Shown: positions 1 to 8,454 of the stretch, in pieces
Layout: every line of letters begins with the position of its first letter
How positions within the stretch are numbered: the stretch's first letter is position 1
Assembly (NCBI GenBank): GCA_910575475.1
Contig: CAJTGD010000003.1
Location: forward strand, 62,001-126,000
Reading direction: 5' to 3'
DNA from: Lachnospiraceae bacterium
GTDB taxonomy: Bacteria; Bacillota; Clostridia; Lachnospirales; Lachnospiraceae
DNA length: 64,000 nt
Made by a program: the position numbers and the translations under genes
The notes under the pieces: model-generated
Told to the model about the DNA's origin: nothing
The model's database searches: none
The model's input: only the letters and a program-made list of their open reading frames with translations

Positions 1-1
1 C

Positions 2-655
2 GAGATCCTTCAGGACAACGGTCTGGACGTGGAGTACACGAGAACAACCGATATCTATCAGTCACCCTATGAAAAAGCGGCAGAAGCCAACAACGCCGGT
101 GTGGATTATTTTGTTTCCATCCACCGCAACTCCTTTCCTACAGATAATGTAGTTTCCGGTGTGGAATCCCTGGTTTATGACCTCTCCGGAATCAAGCTGG
201 AAATGGCGGAAAATATCAATGACCAGCTGGAAGCTGTGGGCTTTGTCAATCTGGGAGTCGAGGCACGCCCGAACCTGATCGTCCTGAACAGGACAAAGAT
301 GCCTGCGATCCTGGTAGAAGCCGGGTTTATAAATTCCAACACGGACAATACGCTGTTTGATCAGAATTTTGACGATATAGCCCAGGCCATTGCGTCCGGG
401 ATTCTGGATACGTTAAAGCCGACCCAATCCGTTCCGGACCCCTCTGTATACTATGTACAGGTCGGTTCCTTCCGCAATCCGGCCTATGCAAACCGCCTGC
501 TGAACGAACTGCTGGAACAGGACTATACGGCTTCCATCACAGAAGGAGACGGTTTCTTCCGTGTACGGGTGGGGAGCTTCGAAGACCTGGAAGACGCCGC
601 GGAAATGGAGCAGAGGCTGAAACGGGCCGGGTATCCGACCGTGATCGTTGAGTGA
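2..655 (+). CDS. N-acetylmuramoyl-L-alanine amidase with SPOR domain (5' partial)
   Basis: Peptidoglycan amidase (Amidase_3 type, zinc-dependent) that cleaves the bond between N-acetylmuramic acid and the stem peptide. The reading frame is open from base 2, so the N-terminus and first zinc ligand lie outside the window. Visible catalytic motifs are SIHRNS (a zinc-ligand His) and ILVEAGFINS (the catalytic Glu). From about residue 150 a SPOR repeat begins (YYVQVGSF, then FRVRVGSF), a domain that binds denuded glycan strands. The C-terminal end is complete at TGA 653-655. It converges on glmM, with a long hairpin between them. The family call is secure; whether it acts in division, sporulation or lysis cannot be told from this part. 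Confidence 0.9.
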   Translation, partial: EILQDNGLDVEYTRTTDIYQSPYEKAAEANNAGVDYFVSIHRNSFPTDNVVSGVESLVYDLSGIKLEMAENINDQLEAVGFVNLGVEARPNLIVLNRTKMPAILVEAGFINSNTDNTLFDQNFDDIAQAIASGILDTLKPTQSVPDPSVYYVQVGSFRNPAYANRLLNELLEQDYTASITEGDGFFRVRVGSFEDLEDAAEMEQRLKRAGYPTVIVE

Positions 656-704
656 ACAGACTCCAGCCGTACTGGCGGAATATCTCCTTCATCTTGATAC
701 AGCA

Positions 705-804
705 AGGGGCTGTCAGGAAATCAGAACCCTGCGCAGTCTATTCATATCGGCTCTCATGAACCGCATATGATAGACTGCAGGTATCTGATTTCCTGACAGC
801 CCCT
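705..804. terminator. 100-base near-perfect hairpin between convergent genes
   Basis: Outer arms 705-725 and 784-804 are 21-base perfect inverted complements, with GGGGCTGTCAGG at the left. Inner arms 733-747 and 765-778 also pair with a single one-base bulge, and CGG/CCG closes the loop. It could terminate transcription in both directions between the amidase and glmM. The length and perfection also resemble a small palindromic repeat element (MITE-like). No target-site duplication is obvious. Confidence 0.75.
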
Positions 805-842
805 GATTCCTGTGTATTGAGTAGTTGTAGAAAAGTAATTCC

Positions 843-2192
843 TTACTGCGTGACCTCCAGGCCTTCCGCGCGGATCACCTGGATCACCTGCTCCACATAC
901 TGCCGGCAGATCTCATCCGTCGCGGCCTCCACCATCACGCGGATCACAGGCTCGGTGCCGCTTTCCCGCACCAGGATCCTTCCGTCGCTTCCGAGCGCCG
1001 CCGCCACGTCGTCTACCGCTTTCTGCACCGCCGGATTCTCGCGTGCGGTTTTCTTATCCGTTACCCGCACATTTTTCAGCAGCTGGGGATAAATCTTGAC
1101 ATCACTGCACAGCTTTGCAAGCGTCTGCTTCTTCTCCATGATCACCTCCATGATCATCAGAGAGGTCAGGATTCCGTCGCCGGTCCTTGCATGCTTACTG
1201 AAAATGATGTGACCGGACTGCTCGCCCCCGAGTACAAAGCCGTTATTCATCATATTTTCATAGACATACTTATCGCCTACCGCCGTCTGCTCATACTTCA
1301 TGCCGATCTTATCGCATGCCTTGTAAAGCCCCAGATTGGACATCACCGTGGTAACGATCGTGTTGCCTTCCAGCCTTCCCTGCTCCATCAGGTACTTGCC
1401 GCACATGTAGAGCACCATGTCTCCGTTCACCACGTCTCCGTTCTCATCAACGGCAATACAGCGGTCCGCGTCCCCGTCATAGGCAAAGCCCACGTCCAGC
1501 TTTTTCTCTCTGACAAAATCCTGGAGCACCTCAATATGCGTGGAACCACAGTTGGTATTGATATTCAATCCGTCCGGCTCGTTGCTGATCACATAGGTCT
1601 TTGCTCCCAAAGCGTCAAAGACACTCTTGGCAATGCTGAACGCGCTTCCGTTTGCGCAGTCCAGCCCGATGCGCATATCCTTGAAGGAACGGGTAGCCAG
1701 AGAAATGAGGTGGCCGATATAGCGGTTTCTTCCTGCCGCATAATCAATCGTGCGGCCGATCGCCTCCTTCGATGCCAGAGGCAGCTCTCCGATCTCTCCG
1801 TCAATATAGCTCTCGATCTTTTCCTCGACCTCAGCCTCCATCTTATGCCCCATTCTGTTGATCACCTTGATCCCATTATCATAGTAGGGATTATGGCTTG
1901 CAGAGATCATAATGCCGCAGTCGAAATCCTCTGTCCTTACTACATAGGATACGCTGGGTGTGGTAGTTACATGGAGCAGATACGCGTCCGCCCCGGATGC
2001 CGTCAGTCCGGCCGCCAGCGCGTACTCAAACATATAGCTGCTTCTTCTGGTGTCTTTTCCGATCACGATCCGGGCCTTGTGCTCCTGTCCGAAGTACCAG
2101 CCCAGATAGCGGCCTACCTTGAATGCATGCTCCACGGTCAGGACAACATTGGCCTCTCCGCGGAAACCGTCAGTTCCAAAATATTTTCCCAT
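843..2192 (-). CDS. glmM: Phosphoglucosamine mutase GlmM
   Basis: Interconverts glucosamine-6-phosphate and glucosamine-1-phosphate in the cytoplasm, a step towards UDP-GlcNAc and cell wall. The protein is 449 residues, the normal family length. It starts with the typical MGKYFGTDGFRG. The phosphoserine loop SASHNPYYDNG, the metal-binding DGDADRC, the sugar-binding GGEQSGH and the C-terminal phosphate-binding RESGTEPVIRVM are all present in order. It is followed on the same strand by nothing close; nth lies 113 bases upstream. No lesions are seen. Confidence 0.97.
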   Translation of the reverse strand: MGKYFGTDGFRGEANVVLTVEHAFKVGRYLGWYFGQEHKARIVIGKDTRRSSYMFEYALAAGLTASGADAYLLHVTTTPSVSYVVRTEDFDCGIMISASHNPYYDNGIKVINRMGHKMEAEVEEKIESYIDGEIGELPLASKEAIGRTIDYAAGRNRYIGHLISLATRSFKDMRIGLDCANGSAFSIAKSVFDALGAKTYVISNEPDGLNINTNCGSTHIEVLQDFVREKKLDVGFAYDGDADRCIAVDENGDVVNGDMVLYMCGKYLMEQGRLEGNTIVTTVMSNLGLYKACDKIGMKYEQTAVGDKYVYENMMNNGFVLGGEQSGHIIFSKHARTGDGILTSLMIMEVIMEKKQTLAKLCSDVKIYPQLLKNVRVTDKKTARENPAVQKAVDDVAAALGSDGRILVRESGTEPVIRVMVEAATDEICRQYVEQVIQVIRAEGLEVTQ

Positions 2193-2305
2193 TTTTTCTA
2201 CCTTCTTATCATATATTTGCCATTGAAATATGTTGCTGGATCACTCTGCGGCGCAGAGCCTTCTTTGACCTTACTTATTATATTATTTTCTCGCGGAAGA
2301 TACAA

Positions 2306-2959
2306 CTATTTTTCTATCTTTTCTTGTATTCCATTCTTTGCGCAGATATCCTCCAGGCAGCACCGGCTGCAGAAGGGTTTTGTACGCGCGGTGCAGATAT
2401 CCCGCCCGTGATACACCAGGCGGTGGCAGAAATCACTCCCCTCCTCTGGAGGGATCAGCTTCCACAATTCCATCTCCACCTTTTTCGGCTCCTTGATCCC
2501 GTCCACCAGGCCCATCCGGTTGACCAGGCGGATACAGTGGGTATCCGTGACGATCGCAGGCTTTCCGAAGATATCTCCCATGATCAGGTTGGCGCTCTTT
2601 CGCCCGACCCCCGGCAGCTTCAAAAGGGCGTCAAAATCATCCGGCACCCTTCCGCCGTACTGCTCCTTTAAGATCTTCATGCAGCCGCTGATATCCCGCG
2701 CCTTGCTCTTTCCCAGGCCGCAGGGACGGACGATCCTTTCAATGTCCTCCACATCGGCAGCCGCCAGCGCATCCACATCCGGATATTTTTCATATAATTC
2801 TTCCACTACCACATTGACCCTTGCATCTGTACACTGCGCCGCCAGCCTCACACTGACCAGCAGCTTCCATGCCTGGTCGTAATCCAGGCTGCATTCCGCA
2901 ACAGGATATTCCTCTTTCAAACGCCCGATGATCTCTGCTGCCAGCTTTTTCTTCGTCAT
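2306..2959 (-). CDS. nth: Endonuclease III
   Basis: Base-excision repair DNA glycosylase/AP lyase for oxidised pyrimidines. The helix-hairpin-helix LPGVGRKSAN contains the catalytic Lys, and the catalytic Asp is in VDTHCIRLVNR. Near the C-terminus four Cys (C-x7-C-x2-C-x5-C) form the iron-sulfur site; the first spacing is seven rather than the common six. I chose the ATG at 2959 because AAGGA lies eight bases upstream. An in-frame ATG three codons earlier (2968) sits directly against that Shine-Dalgarno sequence. It could be cotranscribed with glmM downstream. Confidence 0.95.
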   Translation of the reverse strand: MTKKKLAAEIIGRLKEEYPVAECSLDYDQAWKLLVSVRLAAQCTDARVNVVVEELYEKYPDVDALAAADVEDIERIVRPCGLGKSKARDISGCMKILKEQYGGRVPDDFDALLKLPGVGRKSANLIMGDIFGKPAIVTDTHCIRLVNRMGLVDGIKEPKKVEMELWKLIPPEEGSDFCHRLVYHGRDICTARTKPFCSRCCLEDICAKNGIQEKIEK

Positions 2960-3065
2960 ATGCTCCATCCTTCTTTCATGTCATTCATCTGGTCCGTATG
3001 TCAGCCGGAGCTTGCGCTTCTGTCCGGCAATCATGCTCTCGGCTCTTTCATGTCCGGCTGCTTTT

Positions 3066-4448
3066 TTACTGCCGCAGTGCCGTCTGTCTCCATTTTCCTC
3101 TTCGGTAGAACAGCGCCGTAGCGAATGCGCCGATGACCCAGGAAATTAGCAGAGAAACAAAAATGCATTCTTTCCGCCCCTGAGGATACTGCGCGCTTCT
3201 GGACAGGTATACCAGCCCATAAGCCAGAGGAACCCTGACAAGGATCGTTGTAACCAGCGAGATCCACATCGGCGTCATGGTATCGCCGGCCCCTCGCATC
3301 ACGCCTGACAGCGACTGTGTCACAGCCATCGCAATATATCCCACTGCCAGGATCCGCATCAGATTCATACTCAGTATGACCAGGCTCTCCGTATTGGTGA
3401 AAATCCCCATCAGCGGTTTTCCAAACAGCAGGATCAATGCTGTGATCACAGCGGAGGTTCCGATCGCCATAAATGTTCCCTGCTTCGCTCCCTTTACCAC
3501 ACGGTCATAGGATCCGGCTCCTACATTCTGTCCCGCGTAAGTCGTCATTGCCGTTGCGAACGAAAAATTCGGCAGCATCGCGAAGCCGTCCACACGCATA
3601 ACGATCACATTTGCCGCGATAAACTGCTCTCCGAAGCTGTTGGTCAGAGACTGTACGATCAGCATGGCCATGGAAAGAATAGCCTGGGTCACGCCGGAGG
3701 GCACGCCCAGACGGATGATGCTCATGGAATGGTACTTTGTCATTTTCAGATATTCCCGGTTCATATCAAACAGGTCCTTCATCTGCATCAGCCTGCGCAC
3801 GCAGAGCAGGGCGGAGATGGCCTGCGCGATCGCCGTCGCAAGTGCTACGCCGTCTACGCCCATACCGAAGTATACGACAAATACCAGATCCAGGATAATA
3901 TTCAGGATACTTGCCACGATCAGATATACCAGTGCAGAGATCGAGTCCCCCAGTCCGCGCAGGACGCCGCTCAGGATATTATAATATGCAAGCCCCGCAG
4001 ATCCGATGAAAAGGATATGCAGATAAGAGGTGCACCAGTCCAGAATGCTGTCCGGAGTTTTCAGAAGCAGCAGAAGCGGCCTCGTCAGCATCGTCGCCAC
4101 CACCATGACAAATACGGATGCCAACGCGGTCAGTACGATACAGTTTCCGATCGTGGCGGACAGATCCTTCCGGTTCTTGGCGCCGAAGTACTGCGACACC
4201 ATGATGCTGGCCCCCATACTGATCCCGATAAACAGGACGATCAGCAGGTTCAGGATCGGTCCCGCGCTTCCCACCGCCGCCAGTGCATTGTCTCCTACAA
4301 AGTTGCCCACCACCACGCTGTCCACCGTATTGTACAGCTGCTGGGCAATATTACCGATCAACATGGGAACCGTAAAGATCAGGATATTTTCCCAGGGCTT
4401 TCCCACCGTCATGTCAACCGGGGCAAATAATTTCTTCAAATATTCCAT
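3066..4448 (-). CDS. MATE family efflux transporter
   Basis: Multidrug and toxin extrusion family membrane protein of 460 residues, the typical length, with about twelve hydrophobic segments in two MatE repeats. The first repeat opens with the family pattern MLIGNIAQQLYNTVDSVVVG. It would export cationic compounds using a Na+ or H+ gradient; the substrate cannot be predicted. GGGAGGAG precedes the ATG by about ten bases. The last residues are hydrophilic. It is transcribed on its own, upstream of nth by about 107 bases. Confidence 0.93.
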   Translation of the reverse strand: MEYLKKLFAPVDMTVGKPWENILIFTVPMLIGNIAQQLYNTVDSVVVGNFVGDNALAAVGSAGPILNLLIVLFIGISMGASIMVSQYFGAKNRKDLSATIGNCIVLTALASVFVMVVATMLTRPLLLLLKTPDSILDWCTSYLHILFIGSAGLAYYNILSGVLRGLGDSISALVYLIVASILNIILDLVFVVYFGMGVDGVALATAIAQAISALLCVRRLMQMKDLFDMNREYLKMTKYHSMSIIRLGVPSGVTQAILSMAMLIVQSLTNSFGEQFIAANVIVMRVDGFAMLPNFSFATAMTTYAGQNVGAGSYDRVVKGAKQGTFMAIGTSAVITALILLFGKPLMGIFTNTESLVILSMNLMRILAVGYIAMAVTQSLSGVMRGAGDTMTPMWISLVTTILVRVPLAYGLVYLSRSAQYPQGRKECIFVSLLISWVIGAFATALFYRRGKWRQTALRQ

Positions 4449-4604
4449 AATTCGTTATCTCCTCCCATTTTTTGTGTTATATAAGCTTCTCCCCCCGTGA
4501 AGAAGGTCGGCTGTCAAGAATTGCTTTCCTGCCAGCCGACGCTCAGTATTTATATACTAACACGTTATGCCAAAATATTACAAGCTTATTTTTCACTTTT
4601 TAAA

Positions 4605-4642
4605 CGAAATAGGGCTGCCACAAACGTGACAGCCCTATTTCG
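4605..4642. terminator. Hairpin between kdgK and the MATE gene
   Basis: Perfect 13-base inverted repeat, CGAAATAGGGCTG at 4605-4617 against 4630-4642, with a 12-base loop. On the minus strand a TTTAAAAA stretch follows. Probable intrinsic terminator, acting after kdgK. Confidence 0.7.
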
Positions 4643-4668
4643 TGCTATAGCAAAATGGGAGAAATGTA

Positions 4669-4725
4669 TCCAGCTGTACGGCTGGAGGCTCTAAAGAGTC
4701 TCCAGCCTGCTAAACTGTACAGTTG
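4669..4725. terminator. Nested hairpin just downstream of kdgK
   Basis: Inner stem GGCTGGAG(G)CTC at 4680-4691 pairs with 4696-4707 around a TAAA loop. Outer arms near 4669-4678 and 4716-4725 (CCAGCTGTAC / GTACAGTTGG) pair with one G-U. It starts about 10 bases after the kdgK stop on the minus strand. There is no strong U-run, so it may be an RNA stabiliser or the first of two tandem terminators. Confidence 0.6.
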
Positions 4726-4733
4726 GAAATATA

Positions 4734-5759
4734 TTATCTCTGGACACGGCCGGAGGCATCGCCGCCGGCAAGCTTTGCGACTTCGTCCATAGATACCATG
4801 TTGTAATCACCCTCAATGGAGTGCTTGAGGCAGGATGCTGCCACCGCAAATTCTATCGAAGCCTGCGCGTCATAGCCGCTCAACACCGCGGCGATCAGTC
4901 CGCCGCCGAAGCTGTCGCCGCCGCCCACGCGGTCTACGATATGCATCTTATATTTCTTGCTGAAATAATAGTCCGATCCATCAAATAACATGGCGGACCA
5001 GTTGTTGTCATTGGCGGAAATGGATTCTCTCAGGGTGATCGCCACCTTTTCAAATCCAAAGCGGTCTGCAAGCTGTCTTGCCACATCCTTGTAGCCTTCC
5101 CGGTTCACTTCGCCGGCAGTTACATCCGTATTCGCCGCATGGATTCCAAATACATCCGCCGCGTCTTCCTCGTTTGCAATGCAGACATCCACATATTTAC
5201 AGAGCTCACCCATCACCTGGCCGGCTTTTTCCTTGCTCCACAGCTTATTCCGGTAATTCAGGTCACAGGAGATTTTGACCCCTGCCTCCTTCGCCGCCTT
5301 GCAGGCATCCAGGCAGATCGCGGCCACATCGTCATTCAGCGCCGGGGTGATACCGGTAAAGTGGAACCATTCCACACCGTCAAAGATCTCCTTCCACTGG
5401 AAATCCTCCCGTGACGCCGTGTAAATAGAAGAACCGGCTCTGTCGTAAATGACCTTGGAAGGTCTCTGGGACGCTCCCTTTTCCAGGAAATAAATCCCCA
5501 CACGGTCTCCGCCCCGCGCAATGTGGGACGTATCTACTCCGAATTTACGCAGTGAGTTGATCGCTGCCTGTCCAATCTCATGCTTCGGGAGCTTTGTCAC
5601 AAATGCCGCGTCAAATCCGTAATTCGCCAAAGAAACCGCTACATTCGCCTCTCCGCCCCCATAGGTCGCCCCCAGCTTATCCGCCTGTACAAACCGGTAA
5701 TATCCTTCCGGCGCAAGTCTCAGCATGATCTCACCAAACGTTACTACTTTTTTTGCCAT
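4734..5759 (-). CDS. kdgK: 2-dehydro-3-deoxygluconate kinase (PfkB family)
   Basis: Phosphorylates 2-keto-3-deoxygluconate (KDG) to KDPG with ATP. It is 341 residues from the chosen start. The N-terminal GEIMLRLAPEG and the C-terminal PfkB signature DRVGGGDSFGGGL, which holds the catalytic Asp, are both clear. The assignment to KDG rather than another sugar rests on the FxFVQAD-type N-terminus and on the adjacent KDPG aldolase gene. I chose ATG 5759 because AAAGG lies eight bases upstream; a GTG three codons earlier overlaps that Shine-Dalgarno sequence. It lies 96 bases after eda, probably in the same transcript. Confidence 0.93.
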   Translation of the reverse strand: MAKKVVTFGEIMLRLAPEGYYRFVQADKLGATYGGGEANVAVSLANYGFDAAFVTKLPKHEIGQAAINSLRKFGVDTSHIARGGDRVGIYFLEKGASQRPSKVIYDRAGSSIYTASREDFQWKEIFDGVEWFHFTGITPALNDDVAAICLDACKAAKEAGVKISCDLNYRNKLWSKEKAGQVMGELCKYVDVCIANEEDAADVFGIHAANTDVTAGEVNREGYKDVARQLADRFGFEKVAITLRESISANDNNWSAMLFDGSDYYFSKKYKMHIVDRVGGGDSFGGGLIAAVLSGYDAQASIEFAVAASCLKHSIEGDYNMVSMDEVAKLAGGDASGRVQR

Positions 5760-5855
5760 TGTTTTCACCTTTCCTTTATATCTATATAGAAATCCTTATG
5801 TTCACAGAACGGCTGTGAACAGTCTGCATCCGTGACACCGCAGACCAATCCGCAG

Positions 5856-6497
5856 TTATTTACTTCTGATATCCGCAACCAGCTTTACTGCCTCTTCGGT
5901 CATCGCCTTGATCTCATCAAACTTTCCGGCTTTTACCAGATCCCCTTTTACCATCCAGCTTCCGCCGCAGGCAATGATCTTGTCGCAGCTCAGATAGCTC
6001 TCCAGGTTCTTTGCATTGACGCCGCCTGTAGGCATAAACTTCAGTCCCACGTAAGGAGCCGCCATTGCCTTGATCGTAGACACTCCGCCGAACTGCTCCG
6101 CCGGGAAGAACTTCACAATCTTCAATCCTCTCTTTACCGCCTGAGCCACCTCGGATGGAGTGATGCATCCCGGAAATACCGGAATGTCCTTTCCAAGGCA
6201 ATAGTCTACGATCTCCGGATCAAATCCCGGGCTGACAATAAACTTTGCCCCCGCGCCCATGGCACGGTCAACCTGATCGATCGTCAGCACCGTACCTGCT
6301 CCTACAAACATCTCTGGATACTCTGTTGTCATGATCCGAATGGACTCCTCCGCCGCATCTGTACGGAACGTCACCTCCGCACAGGGAAGCCCTCCTTCAC
6401 ACAATGCCTTCGCCAGCGGAGCGGCATCCTTCGCATCGTTCAGCACAACTACCGGTACAACACCCATCTTCTGAATCTTTTCTGCTACTTCTCCCAT
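5856..6497 (-). CDS. eda: KHG/KDPG aldolase
   Basis: Class I aldolase that splits 2-keto-3-deoxy-6-phosphogluconate into pyruvate and glyceraldehyde-3-phosphate. It has 213 residues, the usual size. The catalytic Glu is in CAEVTFRTD, the substrate phosphate/carboxylate region is in GAGTVLT, and the Schiff-base Lys is in VKFFPAEQFGG. ATG 6497 has AAGGAG seven bases upstream; the ATG two codons earlier at 6503 is only one base from it. With kdgK it forms the lower half of hexuronate/pectin catabolism. No uronate isomerase or dehydratase genes lie in the window, so KDG must be made elsewhere or imported. Confidence 0.95.
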   Translation of the reverse strand: MGEVAEKIQKMGVVPVVVLNDAKDAAPLAKALCEGGLPCAEVTFRTDAAEESIRIMTTEYPEMFVGAGTVLTIDQVDRAMGAGAKFIVSPGFDPEIVDYCLGKDIPVFPGCITPSEVAQAVKRGLKIVKFFPAEQFGGVSTIKAMAAPYVGLKFMPTGGVNAKNLESYLSCDKIIACGGSWMVKGDLVKAGKFDEIKAMTEEAVKLVADIRSK

Positions 6498-6521
6498 GTT
6501 CATTCTCCTTAATTTTATTGT

Positions 6522-6554
6522 TTCATAATATGAAATTAAATTTCATATTATGAA
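6522..6554. promoter_or_regulatory. 33-bp perfect palindrome, probable IclR/KdgR operator
   Basis: The two 16-base arms beginning TTCATAATATGAAATT are perfect complements around one central A. Each arm is itself a near-palindrome (TTCATA-A-TATGAA), so there may be two repressor half-site pairs. It lies between the eda -10 box and the eda start, overlapping the likely transcription start. That position fits repression by the divergent IclR regulator. Confidence 0.8.
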
Positions 6555-6566
6555 CTTCATGCTTTT

Positions 6567-6594
6567 ATTATACTCCATTCGGAAATATTGTCAA
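6567..6594 (-). promoter_or_regulatory. Sigma-A promoter of eda-kdgK
   Basis: On the minus strand, TTGACA (6594-6589) and TATAAT (6572-6567) are both exact consensus boxes with a 16-base spacer. The 33-bp palindrome starts a few bases downstream. Confidence 0.85.
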
Positions 6595-6707
6595 CCTTTT
6601 CCAGCCATTTTTTTCATTTTATATGACGGGAAAACGCAACGGCTTTAAATCGTAAGCAAAGGATCATATTTCCATATCAGTATGCCCGTTTATCTGGATA
6701 ATATGAT

Positions 6708-6736
6708 TTGCTCTTTTCTGATAAACATGCTACAAT
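6708..6736 (+). promoter_or_regulatory. Promoter of the IclR-family gene
   Basis: TTGCTC (6708-6713), a 17-base spacer, then TACAAT (6731-6736). The transcript would start about 15 bases before the Shine-Dalgarno sequence. Confidence 0.6.
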
Positions 6737-6758
6737 AATACCTCAAGAGGTGAAGCAT

Positions 6759-7523
6759 ATGGAATCAAAGAACCCGATCCAGGTATCGGAACGAATCTTT
6801 CATACGATAGAATATCTGGCCCAGTCCGGCCCCACGGGGCTGCAGGACCTGAGCAATGAGCTGGGTCTCAACAAAAGCACCGTACACCGGATCTTAAATT
6901 CTCTCATCTGCATGGATTATGTCCGGCAGGATGCCGAGACCTTAAAATACAGCCTGAGCTTTAAATTCTGCCGGATCTCAAATCAGATCCTGGCACAGAA
7001 CAGCCTGATCGACATCGCCCGCCCTTACATCAAGCAGCTTGCGGAGCTGTCCGGCGAGACCGTCCATCTGGTGCAGATCGACCATATCCATGCCGTATAT
7101 ATTGACAAAGTAGAGTCTCCCCGGAACTCGGTGCGTCTTGTATCCATGGTGGGAAAAAGCATCCCTCTTTACTGCTCCGGGGTCGGTAAGGCCATGCTGG
7201 CTGATATGCCGGATGAAAAGATACGTTCCGTCTGGGAACAAAGCGAGATCCGGAAAATGACGGAGTATACGATCACCGATCCCGCAAGATTTCAGGAGGA
7301 AATTCGGGAGATCCGCAGAAACGGTTATGCTCTGGACAATGAGGAAAATGAACCCGGCGTCCGCTGCATCGCCGTATCCCTGAGAAGCTTCCAGGGTAAG
7401 CCCTCCTATGCACTTAGCATCTCTGCGCCGAAGGATCGGATGTCTGACAGCCGGATTCTGGAATTAAAAGAGATGATCCTGGATACGAAAGAAAAGATAT
7501 CGCGAGAAACAGGAAGCCTTTAG
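6759..7523 (+). CDS. IclR family transcriptional regulator (KdgR-like)
   Basis: Regulator of 254 residues. A winged helix-turn-helix lies at about residues 10-65 (LQDLSNELGLNKSTVHRILN), and the IclR effector domain follows (ETVHLVQID, then YCSGVGKAML, then GVRCIAVSL). The start is ATG 6759, with AAGAGGTG seven bases upstream; the frame is open for 17 codons before this but has no better signal. It is divergent from eda-kdgK with a large palindrome between them, so it most likely represses that pair and responds to KDG or KDPG. The effector is inferred from context only. Confidence 0.92.
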   Translation: MESKNPIQVSERIFHTIEYLAQSGPTGLQDLSNELGLNKSTVHRILNSLICMDYVRQDAETLKYSLSFKFCRISNQILAQNSLIDIARPYIKQLAELSGETVHLVQIDHIHAVYIDKVESPRNSVRLVSMVGKSIPLYCSGVGKAMLADMPDEKIRSVWEQSEIRKMTEYTITDPARFQEEIREIRRNGYALDNEENEPGVRCIAVSLRSFQGKPSYALSISAPKDRMSDSRILELKEMILDTKEKISRETGSL

Positions 7524-7559
7524 GCTTCCTGCTTTTAGATCTGGTTGAATAAAAATCCT

Positions 7560-8210
7560 TCACGGGGCAAAGACGACCGGATAAATGTCTCTTACGGTTT
7601 CCGCGATATAGGTTGCTCCCACGCGCTTCAATTCCTCATAGTCTCCATACCCGAACAGAACTCCCAGTGAATCAAGCCCCATCTTTTTGGCTCCCAGGAT
7701 GTCATGCTCCCGGTCGCCCACCATCAGGACCTTTGACCGGTCAGGAATCTCACAGCTTTCCAGCACATGCGCGATCACTTCATCCTTTTTCGTGCGGGTT
7801 TCATCCAGGTTTGCGCCCACGATATCTGCAAAATATTTTGCAAGGCCGAAATGCTCCAGAATCCTTTTTGCAAATACCTCCGGCTTCGAAGTCGCTACGA
7901 TCGCACGTTTTCCGGAATCCCGGATTTCCTTTAGCAAGTCTTCGATCCCTTCATAGACCGTATTCTCAAAGAGTCCCTTGTCCGCATAGTACTCCCGGTA
8001 ATATTTCACCGCTTTCCCTGCCTCCTCCGGGGAAAAGCCGTAATATTTCTCAAAGGACTCCCTCAAGGGCGGGCCGATAAATTTATAGAGCTCTGTTCTG
8101 TCAGCGATTTCAATCCCGAACTTTTTTAAAGAATATGCTACGGAATTGGTAATTCCCAGCCCGGAATCCGTCAATGTCCCGTCCAGGTCAAATAAGATCA
8201 CATCATACAT
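7560..8210 (-). CDS. HAD-superfamily phosphatase (phosphoglycolate phosphatase-like)
   Basis: Cytoplasmic HAD hydrolase of 216 residues. Motif I is FDLDGTLTDS with the nucleophile Asp, motif II is the Thr in VATSKPE, motif III uses a Lys near TKKDEV, and motif IV is MVGDREHDI. The alpha-helical cap between motifs I and II is the type seen in Gph/PgmB-like enzymes. It removes phosphate from a small metabolite; the substrate cannot be assigned. It lies convergent with the IclR gene, and divergent from upp. Confidence 0.9.
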   Translation of the reverse strand: MYDVILFDLDGTLTDSGLGITNSVAYSLKKFGIEIADRTELYKFIGPPLRESFEKYYGFSPEEAGKAVKYYREYYADKGLFENTVYEGIEDLLKEIRDSGKRAIVATSKPEVFAKRILEHFGLAKYFADIVGANLDETRTKKDEVIAHVLESCEIPDRSKVLMVGDREHDILGAKKMGLDSLGVLFGYGDYEELKRVGATYIAETVRDIYPVVFAP

Positions 8211-8326
8211 GGTATTTTCTCCTTTTTTTCCATTGCTGCTCTTATCTTAACATACTTTCTCCGGGCGGGGAAGCCGTATTCCCATCCTGTTTTCCAATTC
8301 TTATCCCATGTATTTGAGAACCGGGA

Positions 8327-8355
8327 TTGACTTTATACCGAAGTTTCGCTAAAAT
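8327..8355 (+). promoter_or_regulatory. Promoter of upp
   Basis: TTGACT (8327-8332), a 17-base spacer, then TAAAAT (8350-8355). It leaves a leader of about 90 bases before the upp start. I see no riboswitch fold in the leader. Confidence 0.75.
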
Positions 8356-8454
8356 GTCCATAGTATCTATAAGACTGCAGTGCGCGCCTGGTCAGGATGC
8401 GGCCTGCAGCTCTGCAGCATCAGAAAGCATTTACAGAAAACAGAGGTATAACAC

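Noticed and set aside
1191..2411. Long open frame opposite glmM
   Set aside because: Shadow of glmM; its translation has no recognisable domain and glmM is complete.
4716..4726. ACAGTTGGAAA occurs near 4719, 44270 and 54281
   Set aside because: Three copies of an 11-mer are more than expected, but only the one at 54269-54290 is palindromic and the contexts differ. Probably chance.
8356..8454. Possible leader regulation of upp
   Set aside because: No stable alternative hairpins or T-run are seen before the start codon.
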